Of a DNA stretch of 64,000 nucleotides, positions 21,330 through 34,085 are shown piece by piece; position 1 is the stretch's first letter, and every line of letters begins with the position of its first letter. The notes below the pieces were generated by a model. It was not told where the DNA came from and did not search any database. It saw only the letters and a list, made by a program, of their open reading frames with translations. The DNA is from Glossina fuscipes (Eukaryota; Arthropoda; Insecta; Diptera; Glossinidae): positions 1,246,388 to 1,310,387 of the forward strand of contig NW_023998432.1 of assembly GCF_014805625.2 (NCBI RefSeq). The letters run 5' to 3'. The position numbers and the translations under genes were made by a program.

Positions 21330-23470
21330 AGACATCATTTAGTTTTCTGCAAAAAACTCTAAACGGGTTAAACAGCTTATAATTATATTTACATTGACCC
21401 AGCTTAATGAACGTACGTGCCTAGGGAAGAGGTTAGGGTCGTTAAACATTATCTCACCAAGTAATGTGGACGAATCGATAGTACCATTAAATAACTTAAT
21501 TAAGAAGGAAACGTCAAGAGTTAATCTACGTTTCTCAAGCGAAGGTAAGGATAACATAAGCAACCTATTTTCATAGGTAGGCGAAGAGACTAGTGGATCC
21601 CAACCCAAATTTCTAAGGTCAAACAGCAAGAATTGCTATTGAACAGAGTACATTGAATCTGGACAACACCTATAGGAAAGAAACCACACAACAAAGGCAT
21701 AATCAAGTATTGATCTAACTAAGCACATGTATAGCTTTTTGTAATGTAAGGATTCTGAAGCTTTTTGGACCATTTATTAATGAAACCAAGCGCGGACATT
21801 GCCCAATGTGAAAATTAAAACGTAACCATTGGTCTAATATAACCGGTAAGTCGACGAACGAATCAACGTTTTCCAACTTGTTTGAATCAATAAAATGCTC
21901 AGTATTGAATGAATTCCTTCTTGAGAAAGAAAGCTTTTTGCATTTTTTTCGATTTAATTTCATAAAATTTAACGAGCATCGTGCAACCAAATTATTTAAG
22001 ACAATTTAAAGCTGATACGATTGCGATTCCAAGTAGAAGAAAGAAAAAAAACAGTTTAACATTTTTAGCGTACATTAAGATCTGGCTGGATTTAATCACT
22101 GAGGGGAGATCGTTAATCAATAGATCAAATAAAAGGGGTCCTAAATGGTTGCCTTGAGGAACAGAATCGTGAATGATCTGTTATAAAGATAAGGGCTTAT
22201 CCATTTCACTAAGAAGAAAGGGAAGCCAGAGACCTGCAGTTTGAAGAACACTAACTTATGGTTAACTAAATCAAATGTTTTACTAAAATTGATATGTGTG
22301 ACATGGCTGCGAGAGGCAGTAAAAAAGTCTTGTAAGTAAAGTCTAGGAGATTCGTGCAATAGATCTACTTTTCCGAAAGCTACGCTGGAGTGGAGAAATA
22401 TAAGATTTATAGCAAAAGCTAAATGCTGAGTAACAATTCAGTCAAACAAACCCACTTAACTTGGCGATGCCTCTGTAGTTCTCAACGTGATGTCTGCTTC
22501 CACATTTGTGTAGCGGAACAAGGTAACTACTCTTCTAACAGAAAGGGAAAATCTGAGTTCAAGGACTGATTAAAAATATTTGATATAACACTGCATAGCG
22601 CGTCCGAGCATGATTTGAGTATACATGATGGAATCCCTTCAGGTCCAAGCGCACAACTATATTTTAGAGACGCCGGACAATCTTAAGCGTCATTTTCTGA
22701 AATTACCAACTTTGAAATTAAAACCGAGTTAGTTGTTGGAAACGGATAGTTAACAATTAAATCGGAATTAGGAGTCGAAAAATTTCGTCGGAAATGTTCA
22801 GTAACGAGATTTGAGGTTTTAATATTACCAGAGGATTCGGAGCCATTGAAAGAAACATGCGAGGGATATAAGGAGATTTTTCTTTTGGAGTTAATAAACT
22901 TAAAAAAATATTTACGATTAACCAGCGGTGAGGATTTCACCAACTGAAGGTATCTACAATAACATTGGTGGGTGAGGTAATTAAATCCAAACGTAGCAGC
23001 AAAGTAGGAGAAATAGTCATAATCGCTACTACCACTTTTCATACATTTTTTGAAAAGTTGGTTGTCGCTATTGTGGTATATTATTAAATGTCTTATTAAA
23101 TTATGGCGAACATTTACTTCGAGGGAGGGGTTGCTTGATCGGAACGGACGCAGAGATATCTAGGTTTAACACATTATAGAACGAAGACAATAAGGTTTCA
23201 ATATTCCCAGCAGATCAACTGAGTATATTGTATGAAAAGCGAGACTTAAGCAGTAGAATATTTGCTTATTAAAATCATACTGTTTATTGGGGGAAGTTGG
23301 ATTTGACACGTTAGAGTAGTTCAACGAACCATCATGCCTGTGATAAAAGGAAATACAAGTTGCTGCATGGTACGAATCCTCAAGTAAGCTAAAAGAAGAA
23401 AGGGACTACAGCAGATACAACACCAGTCCGGTTCATCCCAAGGCTTACCATTAAATATCTCGCACTACTT
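21330..23470 (-). pseudogene. Non-LTR retrotransposon ORF2 relic (CR1/jockey-like)
   Basis: Minus-strand domains in order. The linker upstream of the RT includes LEVNVRHNLIRHLIIYHNS (near 23130-23070) and KYFFKFINSKRKISLYPSHV (near 22910-22850). The RT start resembles ENYRGIAKLS (22490-22450). Motif A reads INFSKTFDLVNHKL (22290-22250), followed by SGFPFFLVKWISPYLYNRS. Next are VPQGNHLGPLLFDLLIND and LMYAKNVKLF (near 22075-22045), where YADD has become YAKN so both catalytic Asp are lost. The thumb and C-terminal part contain LNFMKLNRKKCKKLSFSRR and, near 21600, LRNLGWDPLVSSPTYENRLL. Stops and shifts interrupt it. The endonuclease is at most partial beyond 23250, and no tail is seen at the 3' side. 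The same family occurs at 28.2 kb (opposite strand) and 6.0-6.5 kb. Confidence 0.88.
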
Positions 23471-23629
23471 TGCCTGATATGACTATTTATCTTCGTAATG
23501 ACGGACCCAATGCAAGAAGGCTTAAATTTAGAAAATTTAATTTCCTTTACCTTGTTATTCTTCAACTACCTGCGTCATAAAGGACAGAAAATTATACTTT
23601 TTTGTTACATAAAGATCTATGTCATGTAA

Positions 23630-23970
23630 GAATCTTTAAGCGGTGTGCGGTTCAAAAAGATAGACCTGCGCATTCAGTAGGGTTCATTTTCACGTCAAAC
23701 AGTTTTTACGAAGAAATTCATTTATTGTGAAATGCTAAATATGAGACTTTTTTGCCTTGTAAAAACTTGCTCCTCGTAAAAAAATTGTGAAAGTGGTACG
23801 ATTCACTAAATTTTTAATAAGATTTTCACTTAGACTTAAGTAAGTAAGCGTACCAAAATTTGTCAAAGTATTTGCAAAAAACTTTCGACCGGTATATATT
23901 AGGCAGGTGAACACCTGGGTTAGAAATGCAGCCGCAAGAATTTAATACACCCTCTAACACAAGTCGTGTA
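23630..23970 (+). repeat. Dispersed repeat family, partial copy
   Basis: The GTTCAAAAAGATAGACCTGC block near 23651 matches the GAAATAGACC blocks of copies A-C. The right end (AGTCGTGTAGAGTATAAA, near 23963-23980) matches the terminus of copy C at 59728-59742. The interior is diverged. Confidence 0.5.
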
Positions 23971-23984
23971 GAGTATAAAAGTAA

Positions 23985-26370
23985 GATATTTGCATATTTT
24001 TGCATATTTCAATCGATTATTTACATTTCCGTATGTATTGGCAGGTTGTGGTTGAAAGATTTGAGTACAGCAGCTGTTGTTGCTGTTATATGCGTAAAGA
24101 TAATGAGCATGTTGGTAAAGAGAATATGAGGAAAAAGCTGGGAGATACTTACCACATAAAACAAATATTTCCTTACAGGCGTTTAGGGATGTGAGGAATA
24201 AGAACAAGTAAGGGATGCTGAGCAAATAGTTTGCTTGTGGACTCTTTATGGTGTATTTTCTGATATTAAGCTTGCCATTCTGCTTACGATAGTTCGACAT
24301 ACACTATAAAGATTTCGAAGAAAATCAATAATCATAAAAAATTAAAATTTTTTTTTTTTTTCAAACTAAAATTTTCTTTTTTTCGAAATCAACTCTACGT
24401 AGAGCATTGAATAATTTTTTTAAATAAATGCGACATTGCCAAACAGATAGCTAAAGGGATGTTATAATGTCTCAGAAGTATATATTTAAGAATTGCATGC
24501 AGGATGATATCAAACTTCCCTCCGTTTAGTCTAAATTTCTGATTTAAAGAACAATCAAGGAAAATATTTTAGCTACATAAAAAAGAAAATATACATATAT
24601 TGTTATGAAATTCGCTTTTTACAAGATACAGTCCGTATCACTAGATCGTGGATATGTTGATCAAGAGAAATGCACTTCAAAGTTCTTTTATTTTACTACT
24701 TTGTCTTTCACAACAGTAGGAATATTTATTTACGCTATATTTTGGCCGTACTCTCAACTTCTACGTTCTTGCCAGACTAACTCTACTTTTCACAAACATT
24801 CGATTTATATACAATTTTACAAGAATGTTACTATGTATAATCCCATGGCCTGCAGCTGCATGAGGCGCCTGCGAATGCTCATTTGATTTTCCCTTCTTTA
24901 GGGAATTTATTCTTACGAAAATTACTTAGCTGACATTTAACTGAATTTGGGATTTTCGTAACAATATATATAAAATATAGGATTTTCATTTTGGTGGTCA
25001 ACTAATTAAATACCAGTTAACCAAGTCACAAATTAACAAACGTAATTTGCATAATTAAGTGTAACGTATCTCTCTACTTAAAAACAGTAATTACATATGC
25101 ATACATATACAAAACACAGTCACACACGCACACATGCACACACGTATCCATATATACAACACGTGTTTTTATACATGCACACATCATAGGTGCAGCTATA
25201 AGAATGTTGAATTATAAGATTTTTCCGTGTTTATCTTTCAAGTATTCATTCACTCATTAGATGCATGGATTATTTGGCTGGTTGGCCTAAAACTAAGTGA
25301 GCAGTCAAAATGATGCAGTCGCTCTAGTGGCCGTTGATGCCTTTATATTACCGCCACTTTTTTTGCCACGCTCAATTAACAACATGGTAGCAAGAAAATA
25401 ATAAAAAAAAAAGAATCAAAAGAAAAAACAACAAAATAATTTAAAAAGAAAGGAAAAATTAAAAAAAAATAAATTCTTTTGCTTCTATTGCTGCTACTGG
25501 CTGATCATTTGCGCCGTAGTCTCATGATAAGTTTTATTTTAAATCTTGATTAAACTCTATGTAAAAGAGGTGCCAGCCAAGAAATTGGTGTGATTTAAGG
25601 CCACCGGCAACTGGGCACAAACATACTTGTTCACTTTACAATTCGCTTTTTCGCTCGCACCCATTAATATTATGTACGTAATAATTCACTTGAATATCTT
25701 TACTCATTATTTTATTATTGTTATCGTCCGCGTGGATTAAATATGAGAAAAAACAGGAAAAGAATTTAGAAACGAAAGAAAAAAAAAAAAACAAACAAAA
25801 AAACACAAGTAGATATCTACATTTGCCTTAGAACGAATCTTGGATCCACTCCTTTTCAAATAATGGAAATATCAAACGATGTGCTTATGTCAGAGGGTAA
25901 ATCGAAACATATTTGAGTTCTATCTTCATATTTGCCTCATCATAAAAATATTAATACATTCATATGTTATTACGTTGTATTCTCCTTTTCTGTTCATATG
26001 ACCGCGTGCATAGAGGGATTGCAAATAATTGTTAACCCCGATTTGTGTAGGGATTTCGTAAGCAATTTTTTTTCTGCCTCAATTTTTGGTAATTTTCAAT
26101 TTTCTAATATTGAAAACTAGCTCTTTATGGGAAGTATAGCGTTCATATTTGAGTGTTACAAACCGGATAGCAAAATTAGCAGGCTCTTTGCCTTTTTTTT
26201 CATGGTAGGTTAAAAAATCTGAGATTATAATCCATTCAATGTTAATTTATTATTAAATCACTTTTGCATCAACTTGTCTTAAATACAACCGCTAAGCTTG
26301 AGGGATTTTATGCAAATTTCATGTTTTAGAGCTTAATTATCTTTAATCTAGCAAAGAAAATACAATTTTT
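23985..26370. other. Gene-free AT-rich stretch
   Basis: A-rich tracts occupy 25400-25480 and 25760-25800, and CA-rich microsatellite-like sequence lies at 25110-25150. No supported coding or RNA gene. Confidence 0.5.
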
Positions 26371-26640
26371 GTTTTTTTATTTTATTTTATTTATTTATTT
26401 ATTTATTGTTTTGATAACATTACACAGATAAGTGTCGTAAAACTATGGGAAAAGATATGAAGATTTGCTGTGCTGTTATTAATATAATTAACGATGATGA
26501 TGAGATTGATACCATATAGTATAAAAGAATATAATAAATGGCTGCAATGCAGCGGCAAAGAGTAAAAAATAATAAGGTTATTATTATATCTATCTAGTAA
26601 TGAATATTTTCGTTTTTAATACGTATTGATAGCAAGTGTT
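26371..26640 (-). repeat. Possible non-LTR element 3' end with AATA-type tail
   Basis: A (TTTA)n tract at about 26378-26408 abuts unique sequence. On the minus strand this reads as body then tandem AATA tail, the arrangement at the proven 28.2-29.0 kb element. No coding part is recognised. Confidence 0.3.
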
Positions 26641-28210
26641 TACAACATGGTTCGTTATATGAAGCCTCATCTTAAGTTAATAAATTTAGTAGTTCTAGCA
26701 AGGTTCACTAATAAGAGAAAATCGTGTTTCCTTCTTATCATTCACATGAAAATGTGCTTAAGTACATGAAAATTCTAATTTCGAAATTTCCATTCAAGAA
26801 AATAATATTAATGTCTGGTGTAATCAAGCATGTTTTTATATTCGGTCTGTGAATTTCGTTAAAACATTTCGTAAGTGAACGAAATGTGTTCTTTTTCCTT
26901 TCTATGATTTTTGACTTTTCGTTCTGATGTGCCAACAACAGGCGCCGACACGGTGCGCGGGTAATTAATTCTATAATCAGATTTATTCCAGGAATAGCTC
27001 TACATGTTCTTGCGCTATTTTTTTATAAGTTAGTCCAGTCAAACTGGTATAGACAATCTTGTTTGTGTAGTGGCATTCCATATTTATGTTCATGTTTATT
27101 GACGTTTTACCATATCGATCCATAATGCGATTTGTTATTATTCTACAATTTTGTCATAGCATAGTGTAGGCGCTTTCTTTTCGCTGCGAATCCAAGTCAA
27201 GAGAAATGAATCATCTCTTTCCAAAACTATGTTATGCTTCCACCTAAATAGCGCATTTCGACTTTTGAAGAAGTCAAATTCTGTTCTACGCATCTTGTCC
27301 TACTTAATTCGAAGAGTAGGGAGATGCTGACTTGTGATGAATAACAAAAAATGGATACTTTATCTTATTTTAAAAGAACAAACTAAAAAGATAAAACTAT
27401 GACTAGAAAATGTTGTTAGGAACAGTTGATCCAATTGTCAAAAATATCTGTTATTGAACAATGTGCGAGAATGTATTCGCATTTCTAATAACTCATTTTT
27501 AATAGAGACAACAGCACTTTCGACAAGGGTATGGTAGGTTTGCGTCAATGTATTCAAAAATCAGGACGATTTTAAACAGACTGGTTTCCCGTTATACTAA
27601 TCGACGTAATTAAACGTATTTCGCCGTCTGATTATCTATGTATTTATTGTGCATGACATAGTTTGAGCGACGAATGAACGCTATTTAAAATGAATTTGAT
27701 TTGATCAGAAAATTTGAATTCCATTTGTCTATTTCTTGGATTCTCTCATCTTTTTCAACTGCCGCTTGTTTAAGGGGTTTCATGTAACATAGGATAACGC
27801 AGAGAATTTGTATTTTATCTATTACTTCCACTTCCAATTCTTTAATTACTTTTTTCTTAAAACTCCAAGTCTGTGGATTCGATTTCTCATACAATGATCT
27901 TATTGAAATCTAGCACATTTATTTATTCTAGGTAGAGTGAAAAAACGTTTATATTTTTTTTTGTTTCTGATTACAATTTATTTTAAAAGGCCATATTTGG
28001 TGTAGTCTTGATTAAAAATTGCACATTTTTGTATAAAAATTTTTGAAAAATTAAATTTCATTTCTTTTTTTAAATCTTTTCCTCAAAGATAGTGGCATGC
28101 TAACGAAAAATTTTGATAAAACTATCACGATATGGTATGCAATCTCTTAAAACCATGTATCAATTGTGAAATTTGCGAAATTTTCAAATGAAAATTTTGT
28201 TGAACATTGC
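26641..28210. other. No recognisable feature
   Basis: AT-rich. The minus-strand frame at 27685-27894 has mixed composition but no recognisable domain or splice context. Confidence 0.45.
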
Positions 28211-28922
28211 TTAGATGTTGTGTGGTCTCCTTCGTATAGGTGCTACGTAGATTCAGTTGAATCTGTTTAAAAGCGATTCCTGCTGTTTGCCTTTAGGAAT
28301 TTGGGTTGGGATCCGATTGCCTCTCTTCCCCCCTATGAAAATAGGTTGCTTCTGTTGTCCTTACCGTCTCTTGAGAAACGTAGATACGTTCTTGGCGTTT
28401 CCTTCGTAATCAAAGTAATAAATGATGGTATTGACTCACCTGCATGACTTGATGAAATAAGCTTTAATGTCCCCAACCGCTTCTTTAGGCACTTTACCTT
28501 GGTTAAGCTTAGTCAATGTAAATATAATTATGACCTGTTTAACCGGCTCAGAGTTGTTTGCAAGAACCTAAATGATGTCTGTCACTTATTCTCATTATCG
28601 GACTCTTTAAAGTCCATTAAAGCAACATTGCTTAATGCACGTAATTTACCCATATCGTACTTAAACATGCTCTTAACCATAAAATGGTGCGATGAGTCGA
28701 AAATGAATTGTTGTTAACTATTAAAGGTTGCCAAGCTTACGCAGGTTTGCGATAGCTTAGGGGTTCAATCGCAATTTGGTCGTGTATCGGTTGTGGGTGT
28801 GGCTCTATGGTAGTTGTGTACATGCTTTTTTTCTTTTTTTTTTTTTCCTTCATATTTGTTTTATTGTACTTACACCAAGTTTTAATATTAGTTAATTTAA
28901 GATTTACTTTAAGAGTCAATTG

Positions 28923-28952
28923 AACTCGACTGTCAAAATTTTTAGTCGAGTT
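28923..28952 (+). other. 3'-terminal hairpin of the non-LTR element
   Basis: AACTCGACT and AGTCGAGTT form a perfect 9-bp stem with a 12-nt loop. The (AATA)n tail starts about a dozen bases after it. A stem-loop at the 3' end would fit an RT recognition structure in this group; that role is inference. Confidence 0.6.
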
Positions 28953-28964
28953 TCTTGGATAAGA

Positions 28965-28999
28965 AGAATAAATAAATAAATAAATGAATAAATAAATAT
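28965..28999 (+). repeat. (AATA)n tail of the non-LTR element
   Basis: About eight AATA-type units with one AATG variant mark the 3' boundary of the insertion. Confidence 0.8.
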
Positions 29000-29000
29000 T

Positions 29001-29455
29001 GCTTTTTGTTATTTTAGAAACTTTGAATAAAAAATTATTTTATTTTATGAGAAAACTCGTTTTGCTCCCTTCAGTAACAATGAAAAGAAATAGGTTACTC
29101 ATTGGATTGCGAATCATAGGCAACCGAATTCGCTTTCGCTCAGCGTAACTTTATTTGCATTATTGCCAATAGAGGGTCTTATGATTTTTTTAAAGAAAGA
29201 AAGCTCGCCGGGAAGGAAAAACTCTTCTACCCTTATGCAAATTTTTAGGTTTTTCACGTATATCGATTCCAATCAGGCACAGGCCGGGTAGACAGTTATC
29301 TGCAATCAAATCGACTTATATGCTCAAATTGATGAAAAATTTCCATGTTGTGTTATTGATTCTTTTTAGATAGACAACGTTATGACAGGTAAGTAAACAT
29401 TTAATGATACGAGAAATGCGTTATGGAATACTATTTCTTTTGAGTGTAATAATAA
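29001..29455. other. No recognisable feature
   Basis: Spacer between the non-LTR tail and dispersed repeat copy B. It includes a less AT-rich patch (29090-29330) that I cannot assign. Confidence 0.4.
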
Positions 29456-30065
29456 AACAGATAGGAATATTAAAGTCAGGCAAGACTCTCTGTTAAATAC
29501 CCTTCACCACTTCGTTTATTACATATATTTATAGCATACTTAATTTATATCCTAAAAATGTTATTATTCTCCAGAAAACTAGAGACTACATTTTTAGATA
29601 ACTCCTACGTATGTCGGTGTTCAAAAAATTAGACCCATGTGATTCAGATTCCCTACCACTAATTTTTTTGCTAAATTGCTACTGTGTTCATCATATTATC
29701 ATGAGTATACAGGATTTTATATTTCCTTAGAATCCCCACATGTAGTGGTATCGAAAATATAGACCTACGGTGTTCAATTTCGGTGAGATTGATGTCTTTG
29801 GCAATATGCTATTGCGAATCAATTTCCGCCATGAAGTATTGAAATTTAGACTTTTTTACGATATAAAGGCTTTTTACAAAATAAAGTTTTCCTAAGTATG
29901 GTTATATGAGAGCAGGTTCAAAAAATTGCTGCAGCAGAACCAAATTTTTCTTACTAATTTAGAATCACGAAATACTATTACTCAATGACTTTTGCGCTTT
30001 TTTTTTCCACATAACGGCTTTTTAAAATAAGGTATGATACGAGGATCGATCGGTATAATAAAAGA
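29456..30065 (+). repeat. Dispersed repeat family, copy B
   Basis: The left end (AAAGTCAGGCAAGACTC, then AATACCCTTCACCACTTCG) matches the left ends at 10.87 and 58.57 kb. Inside are TATAGACCTACGGTGTTC, a GGTGAGATTGATGTCTTTGG block, and TATATGAGAGCAGGTTCAAA, which is nearly identical to copy C at 59353. The right terminus is missing or diverged. Confidence 0.65.
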
Positions 30066-33000
30066 ACCACTCCCTCTTATTTGTGCCATAAAACAAATGC
30101 GGAAGTTGTTACCTGCCACTTGTCACATACCAGGATTCTCCAACAAATGAAAAGACAGAAATATAGATTGTGAAAACATACGATGAAGTGAACTTAAATC
30201 AAATAGCAAATTCAACAGTTAGATTTTCGAAGAAGAAAATTGATTTTTACATCGTTCTTAAAAAACTCTGTAAAAAGAAACGAAATGTGGTGATGTGTAT
30301 AATTTAAGTGGAAATGAGAGATCCGCGTACACATGGATAGTGCTAAAAGGAAGAGAAAGTAAATAAATTGCGTAAAGTTTTCTGAAGTCACATTAGGTTG
30401 TAATAACGGGCTTATTGGCCAATTGATGAGTTTGCATATCGAAGCAAATAGCGTTATTATATAGTTAGTACTTACGCCAAAATTGTTAAAAGCTTTCCAC
30501 TTCAAACCTTCAAACTAGATACAATTGCCCTGCTTTTTTTTTACCGTTATCCGATGCAGATGAAACGTGAAATGAAATTTTTGTTCAGAATATTCCTATC
30601 AATGAAATTTAATACCGGATAAGCTGTAAGAGCTATGATCTGATTCGCACTTGGTGTTGCGAATTGTGAATAAAAGTTTACATAAAGTACTCAATTTAGA
30701 AAACTTGTTTCTTATATGTATTGCTGTAACCGAAACTAAACGAGAAGAAATTTCATTAATTAGTTTTGATGACATTGGATGCGAATTCGAATCATAATTA
30801 CTAGCAAGGTTCTAATGAGTTTAATTTTTAAATACACATTCAGTTTTTCCTAACAGTCTTCATTTATCTAATGAGTAATTAAGCAATTGTTTGAAAATTG
30901 GATGATATTTATGACACATGATGCAATTGGAAATTACAAAATTGGAAAGGTCTTTAATTTGAACGGTACAGAAAAAAGAGAATAAAAATACGAAAAATTT
31001 CAAAAAAGAATTTTTTTTTTTTTTTTTTTATATTTGTTTCGCAATTATTTATGATATCAGGTTGGTTTTTACGAAATCAATGGTAGTCACTGAGATATCA
31101 TGACCGTATTTAGCATTGTTGCTTGTAAAAAGTCATCGTTTAGCTTAGCCGGTGGATTTGTGCTCAATTTAAGATTGTCCACTGTCTTTTTTTGTGCTAT
31201 TGCTTTGATGCTTTCCTTTTTTTTTTTTTTTTTGTTTTGTGCTGTTTGCTCTTATAGTTCAAATGTTTTATAATGCTTGTGTCAGACGTTCATAAATCAT
31301 GGCTTATTATTATTATACTTATGTTTGGTCGTCTTGCATTATTTATGATCTTGTGCGAGTCGGTCTGTATGCCTTGTTTGTTTGGTCGATGGTTATATTG
31401 GAAAATGCCAAAAATCCAGAGGATTCGCGCGAGCGGATTAAAAGATGATTGTGGTTTTTTAAAATATTTTTATTTTTTATATATTTTTGTTTTCTTATGA
31501 GAATAGCGATGATGATGGTTGTGCCTATAGTTATTTTGTTTCTTTTTTTTTTCTGTTTCTCTGAGTGTGAGCTATTATTGTTGTTAATGCCGTTTGTGTT
31601 GGGGATAATCGATAAGACTTAATATGAGATTTCAGAAACGCGGCTTTTTAGTTTTCTTGTTTTTTGTTCTTTCTTTCTTTTTTTTTTTTTGTTTTAACTC
31701 TATTTGATGCGTGGTCGCGATGCGTTACAATATGATGATCATCACGGGGATGTATGTAATGTGCATATGTACACAGAAGGTATATGGAGTAGAATTGAAA
31801 AAAATCTGTGTCGGTTTGTCCGGTACCCCTTATAAGGTTTTGGTTACAAGCTCGAGCCTTACTTATATTTGTATACGTAGGTTCGGTCAGGCAGATTGTG
31901 AAACATGTCAAAGCAAATGGTTAGGGTACGGCCGTCGTTCGGTTGAATAACGTGATTATTTTTTTGATATATCATCTCGTTTATGGATAATATGGATTGT
32001 ACTGAAGCAGCAAATATACTAAAAAGAAGAAAAAGGCAAAAAATACATACAATATTGCTGCCAAAGTGGCTTAAGCGAAATTATATCCACTGCTCGTTTT
32101 AACAACAATAATAACAGAATATCAACAGTCATAATAATAAATAATATTTTACTTCGACGATTACATTTATTTTGTGCACTTATGTGAATGTTTTGTTGCA
32201 TGTTGTGTATTTAATTTTGTAATTTTGCCATAACAATAATTGTGAAAGTTTGTACGTTGATATAAAAGAAATATTTACATTGAAAATAATGATACAAGTA
32301 CTGAAACTGACAGAATTTCGGTTGCTGAAATCCAATTGACTTTGTTGATCCGTCAAGTTTTAATGGCAGCTACTGGATGATAGATGTGGATCAATCATTT
32401 TCTTGTTTTTATTTTTGATTTTTTTTTTTTGTTTTGTTTTTGAGTTATTCTTCTTATTAAGTTGAACTCACTTGACGTTGACATTTGGCATAATTTTTAT
32501 GTAAGAAAACATAATATCTTTCCCATCTTGCAAAGGTATTATTAAACGTGCTTTGCGCTTCATTGTTGCAAATTGTCGGATTAGATGTTCTAGTTTAATC
32601 GAAAATCTTATTTACAATTCGTTTAACTATTATTTCTGTCAAGCTATTATTGTTATTGATACGTCTAGTAGGTGTCTTCTGAACAGAGATTGTGGTTATG
32701 AAACCTGCTTCGAAATGCTTATTTTAAAACGCTTATAGGATAGCAGCTTGTTCAAGAAGATCGAGCATCATTGAATAAGACTAGTACTACAATGCATATT
32801 GTGCATGAAACTAGTTTATTTCAATATGCCACTAACATGCTGAAAATTTTGCAACCACTGTTAGGAACTGTTAGTCCATTGCTTGATCCTTGCCGCGCTT
32901 TAACGATAAAGAGCATAGTTTTGAACTTAGTTTACTTAAGAAGTCCTTTTTTATTCACTTTCACTTTAGAAGTCCTGTATTATGATATTTATGTATCAAA

Positions 33001-33655
33001 ATTTAAAGGTTCCATTGTGTGCCTTGTGTTTGTGCTGCTGAAATGACCAAACGCAACAAATTCTTAGGTTTCTTTACAAATCACAAAGCTCTTCGTCTGA
33101 TTGATCCAAGGAAAGACCACTAAGAAAACAAAGTAACTTTTGTGGTTTAAATCGTCTATTCATTTTAATGTCACCATAGTGTTATCTAATTTATAGCTAA
33201 GGACTGCAAATTCTGCAAGTTGTTACTCTAACCAAATATCTTTTCTCAGAAACGGTTTATCCGTCGTTATCTAAATGAAGAAGTATTTACGTATTTCGTT
33301 CGCTGCAAAAAAATGAAAGACGAATTTATGTAAATGGAAACAACACATCTGAGTGTGTACTTTATATAAAAAATTTGAAAATAGATTAAATGATAAGTAG
33401 AGGTCATTGCTCAAATTATCTTACCTTCTCCATCATCTTTTTTTTTCACTGCAAAATTTCCATTGTTTAAAATGAAAATAATCAACATGCCTATGTATAC
33501 GGTTCCATCTTTATTTCAAAAGAGAGAAGTCATTGTGCACATGTACTTGTAGTTACAAAAAAAAGAAAAAGGAGAAGAGTTAATTTTGAACTTTAGGGCA
33601 TAGTCGAACTATTTTCCATTTAGAAAATTTTGTGTTTTTTCTACGTTTAAAATAT
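30066..33655. other. Gene-free AT-rich stretch
   Basis: Long T runs lie near 31010-31030, 31217-31235, 31680-31692 and 32418-32431. Open frames are short and mutually overlapping, and none resembles a known protein. Confidence 0.5.
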
Positions 33656-33659
33656 TTTT

Positions 33660-34085
33660 ATAACTCAGATTTTTATGCTCTACACCACTTGTGATATAAC
33701 TGTATGTTAAGTTGATACGGATATACGTAACAACCACAAGCACTTCAGTTAGATTCCTTACCTTTTATTATACTGATCGATTAAGGACTAATTTCTGCAT
33801 TTTTCTGCCCGTCTGTCCGCCCATCGGCCTCGTATTCTTGCGTTCAAACTATACGTCGCAGTTTTCGAGATACTTCAACGAAGTTTGTTACAACGGTCTG
33901 TATTACCCGAAGGACGAACACTATTCAAAACCGTTCGGATTAGACCACATTTCGACTACTTCCCATACAACGCCTTATTTTGAAAAGCCGTTAAACGAAA
34001 AATTGTATTAAAAGAAGGAGAGAAGGGCCTTTAGTAGTACGCCGTGACCCATTGTAGCGTTTTGACTTATTTTAATACAATATAA
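33660..34085 (-). repeat. Dispersed repeat family, reverse copy D
   Basis: It starts with the family terminus in reverse (TTATGCTCTACACCACTTG at 33674). The CCTTTTATTATACTGATCGA block, the TCTGCCCGTCTGTCC block, CGCCTTATTTTGAAAAGCCG and GGGCCTTTAGTAGTACGCC follow. The same order appears at 38.2, 41.5 and 46.9 kb. The 99-codon frame at 33712-34011 crosses it and is probably accidental. Confidence 0.65.

Larger units (their letters stand above)
28211..29000 (+). pseudogene. 3' end of CR1/jockey-like non-LTR element
   Basis: Plus-strand translation begins VVWSPSYRCYVDSVESV, a stop, then KRFLLFAFRNLGWDPIASL and YENRLLLLSLPSLEKRR. This is the C-terminal segment found on the minus strand at 21.5 kb (YENRLLMLSLPSLEKRR). 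It continues in register as FNVPNRFFRHFTLVKLSQ and an open frame to 28717, giving the natural C-terminus of ORF2. A short 3' untranslated region follows with a T-rich tract, a hairpin (28923-28952) and an (AATA)n tail (28965-28999). It is 5' truncated, as is typical of target-primed insertions. Confidence 0.85.

Noticed and set aside
33712..34011. 99-codon frame with protein-like appearance
   Set aside because: It lies inside a reverse copy of the dispersed repeat, and other copies do not keep the frame open.
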